This document shows positions 7,174 through 11,114 of a stretch of 11,114 bases of DNA, one piece after another. The notes under the pieces were generated by a model that was not told where the DNA came from, did not search any database, and was given only the letters and a program-made list of their open reading frames with translations. Location of the stretch: the NCBI RefSeq assembly GCF_004359215.1, contig NC_090617.1, forward strand, positions 501,701 through 512,814. Direction: 5' to 3'. The DNA comes from Bremia lactucae (taxonomy: Eukaryota; Oomycota; Peronosporomycetes; Peronosporales; Peronosporaceae). Positions within the stretch are counted from its first letter, which is position 1; each line of letters begins with the position of its first letter. The translations under genes were made by a program, and so were the position numbers.

Positions 7174-7593
7174 TGTTACGAGGCACTGCCGACTTGTACT
7201 GCTTCAGTACAAGTCCACTTCACACTGCCTCAGTGCGAATGGTGCCTCACCTCACTTCACGTACACTAGTACGTGCAGAGGAAGTCTTCTCTTTGAAGCA
7301 TTTGCTTTAAAGAAATTTTAATGAAAACTGTATCAATATATATAAGTTCTTCTTGTCTGGTTATAAACTAAGACAACACATGTACTAAAAGTATAATCTG
7401 TCTTTCTCTTTGCGCGTGTCCAGCGCTGACTGGACCGCGGAAAAAGAAGATATATGGTCTATATCTACCAATAAATAAATTTTTAGAATATTACCATGTA
7501 AAGTGATATTCTCCAAATATTATATACCTTTAAGATATTACATTAACTAACAACTTTAAGTGTTAATGTCATCTAATGATACACCCCGTTACA
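7174..7593 (-). repeat. 3' LTR (family A, copy 4) of the chromovirus
   Basis: It starts TGTTACGAGGCACTG at 7174 and ends ACACCCCGTTACA at 7593, 420 bp with TG...CA ends. It contains GACTTGTACTG-ctt-CAGTACAAGTC at 7191-7215 and the GTCCAG/CTGGAC stem near 7420-7437 shared with copy 3. No primer-binding site lies on its left side and a purine-rich tract lies on its right, so it is read as the 3' LTR of the minus-strand element. GATAT before 7174 and TCACA after 7593 differ, as expected if 7594 onward is element interior. Confidence 0.75.
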
Positions 7594-7606
7594 TCACACC
7601 TCCTTT
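7594..7606 (-). other. Candidate polypurine tract
   Basis: The minus strand reads AAAGGAGGTGTGA directly before the LTR terminus TGTAACGGGG. A short purine-rich run next to the 3' LTR is where plus-strand priming occurs in LTR retroelements. Two T interruptions make it imperfect. Confidence 0.4.
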
Positions 7607-7680
7607 ATACGACAATCACTCTGACTGTCATCGGGAAGAGTGGTCACCATAAGACCACTTTATTAAAATAGATGTTGATT

Positions 7681-7702
7681 GCTCAGAACTATCATTTTCT
7701 AT
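7681..7702 (+). promoter_or_regulatory. Candidate oomycete Inr plus FPR of the antisense gene
   Basis: GCTCAGAACTATCATTTTCT resembles the oomycete core GCTCATTYYN-CAWTTTNYY: GCTCA at 7681-7685 and CATTTTC at 7693-7699, with a spacer two bases longer than usual. TCATTTTC by itself also fits the initiator. An ATG follows at 7711, so the implied 5' UTR is very short to about 30 nt, as in oomycete genes. Confidence 0.45.
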
Positions 7703-7710
7703 TCTATCGC

Positions 7711-9394
7711 ATGGCTAACAAGTCCATGCGGTATGCGAATAGTTCGGCGCCTTCGGCTGCGATACATGCAGCCGCGGGCGACATATTATTGTATCTTGCG
7801 GCAGACGTTTCGTCTGCCGTAGTGTCATCTTCTCCCGCAACTCTAAATGTTGCGGGTGGACGTGGTGATACACCACGTGAATGCGACCCCTCTTTAGAGG
7901 TCGACTATGAATGCGAGTTGGACGAATGGTCGACTTGGGGAGAACAGAACAGTCGCCTGATCATCGTCAAGCGGCTGACTATGAGCCTTCAAATGAGGGG
8001 GATCATTCGAGTAGACGTGCTGGTGGCATTCACTACAGCATGTTCGGTTCCGACGATAAGGATAATTTCTCATCGCCAGCACCGTCGCTCATGCCGTCAC
8101 CCGCACATATTTCTGTGCGTGGTAAACGATGGCGTAAGCCGTCATAATAAAAGTTTTTGTGGTACCCCTGCTTCAGTGGATACCACTCAAGCGTACGGAG
8201 ACACTAAAGTGTCTCGTCTTGCCCCTGAGAAAAAGCCGTGGATTTGCCCGAACAGCTAATTAATAGCTTGTCTGGGGAAGCTACTCCTCACCATAAATAT
8301 TCCATATTTGTTGCGACAAAGCTTCATGGCCTTGATCCCAGCACGAAGAGCTTTAGCGCTCAGGAAGATTTTTATCTTGATGCTTTTTTCAAGCATCGAT
8401 GTAATAGTCGCAACAAACGCGAGATAAAGTCTCGCTTATGCAAACCTGGAGCGCGTTTATTCGCAAGGTCAAAGACATTGGACGCGAAGCCTGGCTTCAA
8501 AAACTTAACGCGAATCGCGTTAAGTTTGAGAAGAGATCTCCAACTGGTGCAAAGTATAAATTGCATCGGTTGTCACGTGAGGCTGGCTTTCCATGCCTCA
8601 CGTGGGGTGATCCCTGTACGTGTTGTGTAGACAATTCGAAGAGGGCAAAAGAGGATGTCTATTCCCTTTCTTCGCCCTGGGACAGGGCTCGCATCTCTAT
8701 CGAGATGCGCGATGCGATTGACGCTTTCGAATTACAGGCGCCAGGGGCGCGTGATTTCCGATGGACCTTCTGATCCATCGGATGGGACTCATCATGCTGA
8801 CAACAAGGCCCTCAACTTCAACAATCAGCTGGGGACGAGGCTCCAAGCTGTCATGTGAAGGTGGATAACCGCGCCAGCGAACAAAATAACTCGTTCGCTG
8901 CCCCTTCACATCACGGTGGTTTTGGATACGTTCCATAAGGAAATGTTGACCACCGTGGGAATCCACCAATGACTGTGGCGGAGTAGAAAAAATTAGATCC
9001 GACCCATGTGTCGGATCTTGAGTTGAAGATTGACAAACTCGATCGCTTCCTCCATGATTTGGAGAAGGGACTTGATCACGAGCGCGGTAAGCGTCGCTCG
9101 TTAGAACAGACGGTACAGACACACCATATCGAATGGTTGGAAGATCGTCTGAAGAGTGCGTACTCCTTGTTGGAGTACGAACGGATTTATCACACTCTTC
9201 GGGATGAGTTGTCGTAAGCTCATCGCGGTTTTGAGGATCTTCGGACCCGACATGAGAATCTCCAAATTTAGCATGAGAATCTGGTTCGTGACCACAAGAA
9301 TCTTTTAGGGATTCTTGAAAAGGGTGGTCAGATCCGTCCTCGGAAGAAACCGCGTACTGATGGTATGGGCGGAGCCGGCCAACGTAAGACGTAG
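7711..9394 (+). pseudogene. Antisense accessory gene of the chromovirus: unknown central domain, coiled coil, basic C-terminus (broken)
   Basis: I do not recognise the protein. The plus strand reads as consecutive protein-like segments in changing frames. These are MANKSMRYANSSAPS onward (7711 to about 7950), YEPSNEGDHSSRRAGG to RGKRWRKPS (about 7960-8144), SVDTTQAYGDTKVSRL (about 8176-8223), then SIFVATKLHGLDPSTKSFSA to KREIKSRL (about 8300-8437). Next come WSAFIRKVKDIGREAWLQKL to AIDAFELQAPGARDF (8438-8751) and SDGPSDPSDGTHHADNKALN (8757-8816). One frame then runs 8830-9394 with stops near 8936 and 8984, at 9215 (TAA) and 9269 (TAG). That last part encodes a likely coiled coil (SDLELKIDKLDRFLHDLEKG, later RHENLQ and HENLVRDHKNL) and ends in RPRKKPR, a nuclear-signal-like motif, before TAG 9392-9394. 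It overlaps pol antisense from 8697. ATG 7672 is in frame but precedes the promoter motif, so 7711 is preferred. The segments look like one frameshifted gene; a role is unknown. Confidence 0.55.
8501..8604. repeat. Two perfect hairpins in the antisense gene (12-bp and 10-bp stems)
   Basis: AAACTTAACGCG (8501-8512) pairs across AAT with CGCGTTAAGTTT (8516-8527). CACGTGAGGC (8574-8583) pairs with GCCTCACGTG (8595-8604) across 11 nt. Confidence 0.95.
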
Positions 9395-9731
9395 GGTGCG
9401 TTCGCATCCTACGTGGCAATTCTATTGTGTACGCGTTGCGTCTGCGATGCACTACACGGAAAGGCCCAATGAACTTGGATAGTAGTTTCCTGCTACCCAC
9501 ATTAGTGACTAGACGCTTAGGTAAGTTTACCGTAGAGAGTAGAACTAGATCATTAATATTAAATGAATGAACATTTGCTCTTCCATGTTTGTCCGCATTC
9601 CGTTTCTGACGGTCCACTGCGTTAGCAATGGAATCCTGTTCAAAACGGATTACTGATTCTCGAGTCAGCAGAAATCCCTCTGCTGACTCATTTGTTTTGT
9701 CTTTTTCAGTGCGCATTGTGCGCACTGCCAT
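8697..9731 (-). CDS. pol: Chromovirus integrase C-terminal domain, linker and chromodomain (intact frame, 344 aa, 3' end of pol)
   Basis: Open from ATG 9731 to the stop at 8697, but this is the end of a polyprotein, not an independent start. Residues about 58-122 form the integrase C-terminal GPY/F-type module (DLVLLSTVNLP, KFIGPFRVV, AYTIELP, YVGRLRPYHQY). Residues about 125-260 are a Ser/Asp/His-rich linker ending PPQSLVDSHGGQ. Residues 262-312 are a chromodomain (HFLMERIQNHRDVKGQRTSY, FVRWRGYPPSHDS), followed by a basic tail (RKRQSHRASR). Chromodomains on integrase steer insertion towards particular chromatin (family knowledge). The usual Trp of 'S-W-E-P' is Leu here (SLEP, residue 296). 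The frame is intact while upstream integrase has several frameshifts. The whole linker and chromodomain lie opposite the antisense gene. Confidence 0.85.
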   Translation of the reverse strand: MAVRTMRTEKDKTNESAEGFLLTRESVIRFEQDSIANAVDRQKRNADKHGRANVHSFNINDLVLLSTVNLPKRLVTNVGSRKLLSKFIGPFRVVHRRRNAYTIELPRRMRTHPTSYVGRLRPYHQYAVSSEDGSDHPFQESLKDSCGHEPDSHAKFGDSHVGSEDPQNRDELTTTHPEECDKSVRTPTRSTHSSDDLPTIRYGVSVPSVLTSDAYRARDQVPSPNHGGSDRVCQSSTQDPTHGSDLIFSTPPQSLVDSHGGQHFLMERIQNHRDVKGQRTSYFVRWRGYPPSHDSLEPRPQLIVEVEGLVVSMMSPIRWIRRSIGNHAPLAPVIRKRQSHRASR

Positions 9732-9771
9732 GAGAGTTTTCTCATCTTCGATGTCGATTGCTTCGACATCG
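9662..9771. repeat. Three consecutive perfect hairpins in pol
   Basis: GAGTCAGCAGA (9662-9672) with TCTGCTGACTC (9679-9689), CAGTGCGCA (9707-9715) with TGCGCACTG (9719-9727), and CGATGTCGA (9749-9757) with TCGACATCG (9763-9771). Confidence 0.95.
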
Positions 9772-10440
9772 ACATCATTCGCGTCGTTGTTAACTTCGAC
9801 GCGTGATGAGCATGAGCCAGAAATGGTTTTGCTCGTGCGAGTCCACCCCTTCCAAACTAGAGGATCCCTCTAATTGGGTGGGTATACGTAGATGGTGTAA
9901 GCCATTCACGAAGAACGGTGTAGGTGTTGTAAACGCATGCACCAAATAATTTATGGCGAATTCGACCATCTGTAAAACTCGCTCCAATTCGGATACGATA
10001 TGACTTAACCTCGAATTATCTTATCGAGGACGCGATTTACGCGTTCTGTCTGACCATCTGTCTCTGAATGATCAGAAGTTGACATAGTCAGCCGTGTTCC
10101 GAGCGATCGGAACACGGATTGTCAAAACTCCGCCGAAAACCGTGGATCTCTATCCGAGTTCACGGGGTATACCGCGGAGATTGAATACCGTGTCGATAAA
10201 GGAGACGGGCACAGCCTGGAGCCGTGATCGACTCTCGTTTTGCAGCAAGATGTACCATCTTGCTGAATCTGTCTACAAAAACAAGGATTCCATTGTTTTT
10301 GTGATTGTCGTCGGGAAAACCGAAGACGAAGTCAATAGATACGTACAGCTAACATTCTTCCGGAATAGGTAGAGGTTGGAGAGGTGCACGGGATGATGGG
10401 CTAGGCTTCACCCGTTGACATACCTCGCATGCACGAATGT
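9732..10440 (-). pseudogene. pol: Integrase catalytic core (rve), frameshifted
   Basis: Minus-strand reading: RACEVCQRVKPSPSSRAPL near 10440-10385, a TAG, then VSIDFVFGFPDD (first catalytic Asp) and NNGILVFVDRFSKMVHLAA near 10340-10240. A frame change follows, then DRDPRFSAEF (second Asp) near 10155-10130 after an apparent small deletion that removed the residues before it, then GTRLTMSTSDHSETDGQTER (catalytic Glu) near 10115-10045, a stop, and MVEFAINYLVHA, TPFFVNGLHHLRIPTQLE near 9970-9880. Another frameshift before 9780 joins to the intact 3' part. All D-D-E residues are visible but in different frames, so this copy makes no integrase. Confidence 0.85.
10092..10302. repeat. Three perfect hairpins in the integrase core
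   Basis: CCGTGTTCCGA (10092-10102) with TCGGAACACGG (10107-10117), CAGCAAGATG (10243-10252) with CATCTTGCTG (10256-10265), and ACAAAAACAA (10275-10284) with TTGTTTTTGT (10293-10302). Confidence 0.95.
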
Positions 10441-10764
10441 ACTGATACTGGCGGGGCAGTAAAAGTCGCAACTTACTGTGAGATAAGTCTTCTCACGTTC
10501 ACGATGCCCACTTGTTGGTGCATCGTGACGCTGATACATGATGCGCAAGTGTAAATCATTGTGAGTAGGGACGACGACACGTGGAGTGTCGCCGGCAACG
10601 GCTGTGTGATACAATGAGCCGTTGCGTGTTGTGTATTGATCGGATGACGATCGATATAAAGCTGGTAAATCTTTAAAAGATTTATCGGATGAATTCATCA
10701 GATGATCCATTAGACGCTGAAGGTCCTTATCTTCTGCGTAGGCTTTCTTTATGTCATCAGACAA
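10408..10764 (-). pseudogene. pol: RNase H-integrase linker and integrase zinc-binding (H2C2) domain, broken at the Cys pair
   Basis: A minus-strand open frame starting MSDDIKKAYAEDKDLQRLMD continues through DLPALYRSSSDQYTTRNGSL, AVAGDTPRVVVPTHNDLHLR and RHDAPTSGHREREKTYL. The two His of the H2C2 finger are in RHDAPTSGH. A one-base frameshift near 10457 (after FYCP) takes the frame to a stop at 10408, while the CEVC pair is read in the next frame (RQYQYIRACEVC). It overlaps the RNase H frame by 16 bases in another frame, which marks a second frameshift near 10780. Confidence 0.85.
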
Positions 10765-11032
10765 GGTTGATGACGGAACACTTGAAGTGAGTGATGCAAC
10801 AGTGGGATTATTCCACTGTTGGAGTGCGCAGCCGGCTCGAAATCGGGTTGGCGTGATGACGCATCAGCGACGACATTAAGTCGTCCTAATTTATATTTGA
10901 TGGAGAAATTATATTCCGCGAAGAAGAATAGCCACCTTCCCATTCTTTGCGAGAGGGGTACGCTGTTTACGGCCGTGCATAATGACGCATAGTCCGTATA
11001 TACGATGAACGATCTATCTCCTAGGAGATAGA
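10499..11032. repeat. Four perfect inverted repeats in the H2C2/RNase H region
   Basis: TCACGATGC (10499-10507) with GCATCGTGA (10520-10528), GCAACGGCT (10595-10603) with AGCCGTTGC (10617-10625), CAACAGTGG (10797-10805) with CCACTGTTG (10813-10821), and a 20-bp palindrome with arm TCTATCTCCT at 11013-11032. Confidence 0.95.
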
Positions 11033-11114
11033 CCCTAGATTTAGCCAATGCGTATTTCATGGGAAGGCATTCCTTATCATGCACTGGGTAAATGCGTTCA
11101 GCAGGTTGCAGCTG
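10749..11114 (-). pseudogene. pol: RNase H domain of gypsy reverse transcriptase, open at the window edge
   Basis: Reading from the right edge: QLQPAERIYPVHDKECL, MKYALAKSRVYLLGDRSFIV, YTDYASL, LSQRMGRWLFFFAEYNFSIK and KLGRLNVVADASSRQPDFEP. The acidic residues expected of RNase H are seen in HDKE, YTD and VVADA; the first catalytic Asp and reverse transcriptase itself are outside the window. After EPAAHSNSG the frame shifts (near 10780) and ends at 10749 instead of entering the linker at 10764. Confidence 0.88.

Larger units (their letters stand above)
7174..11114 (-). mobile_element. 3' half of a Ty3/gypsy chromovirus, running off the right edge
   Basis: Minus-strand order from the right edge: RNase H, integrase zinc-binding domain, integrase core, integrase C-terminus with GPY/F-type module, linker, chromodomain, about 1.1 kb of internal sequence, possible polypurine tract, and 3' LTR. 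This is the 3' order of a chromovirus. Coding parts are interrupted by frameshifts except the last 344 codons. A plus-strand gene remnant occupies the 3' internal region and overlaps the pol end. Gag, protease and most of reverse transcriptase would lie to the right of the window. Confidence 0.8.

Noticed and set aside
7672..7710. ATG 7672 as start of the antisense gene
   Set aside because: In frame, but it lies before the Inr/FPR-like motif at 7681-7702. ATG 7711 is the better candidate.
9628..10372. Plus-strand open frames of about 80-90 codons opposite integrase
   Set aside because: They lie beyond the antisense gene's end at 9394 and look like shadows of the integrase core.
1..11114. CRISPR array or bacterial operon
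   Set aside because: The many repeats are different inverted repeats, not one direct repeat with spacers. The gene content is eukaryotic retroelement and host gene.
1..11114. Gag-protease at 1-800 and pol at 8697-11114 as one element
   Set aside because: Both are on the minus strand, but gag-protease lies on the 3' side of pol, the wrong order, with LTRs and a host gene between. They are separate copies, possibly of related families.

Overview
The window reads as retrotransposon-rich sequence from an oomycete, probably a Peronosporales species (Phytophthora or a downy mildew). The evidence is one host gene of the tandem Cys-His repeat type usually labelled 'WRKY19-like' in oomycetes, core promoters resembling the oomycete Inr plus FPR motif, and Ty3/gypsy chromovirus proteins of the kind common in these genomes. 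The genus cannot be fixed from sequence alone.

Layout, left to right. Positions 1-3523 hold minus-strand retroelement debris. From its 5' end (the right side) this is an LTR (3074-3523), a primer-binding site, a broken gypsy gag (2017-3049), an inserted LTR-50 bp-LTR derivative (1109-2016) flanked by TACTG, a Ty1/copia-type Gag piece (801-1103), and a gypsy Gag tail with zinc knuckle plus retropepsin (1-800). Apart from the insertion the order is that of the 5' half of one element, so it may be a mosaic. Positions 3524-5428 are the only host-like stretch. They carry one minus-strand gene (3831-4631) with five Cys-His repeats, a promoter motif just upstream and a poly(A) signal just downstream.

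Positions 5429-7593 contain two LTRs of the same family as the left pair, in opposite orientations (5429-5876 sense on +, 7174-7593 sense on -). Between them is non-coding sequence that includes a hairpin-rich block at 6346-6526. From 7174 to the right edge lies the 3' half of a minus-strand chromovirus: 3' LTR, possible polypurine tract, a long 3' internal region, integrase C-terminus plus chromodomain (open for 344 codons), then a frameshifted integrase core, the integrase zinc-binding domain and RNase H.

Two things stand out. First, the 3' internal region of the chromovirus carries a degraded plus-strand (antisense) gene at about 7711-9394. It has its own oomycete-like initiator motif, a conserved-looking central domain, a coiled coil and a basic C-terminus. 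Its coiled-coil part lies opposite the integrase-chromodomain linker. Second, the retroelement-derived sequence is packed with short, nearly always perfect inverted repeats (stems of 8-13 bp, loops of 0-13 nt). I verified at least 30 by eye, and I found none of that size in the host-gene stretch 3524-5428.

Almost every element gene here is broken by frameshifts or stops. The host gene, and the terminal integrase/chromodomain reading frame, are intact.
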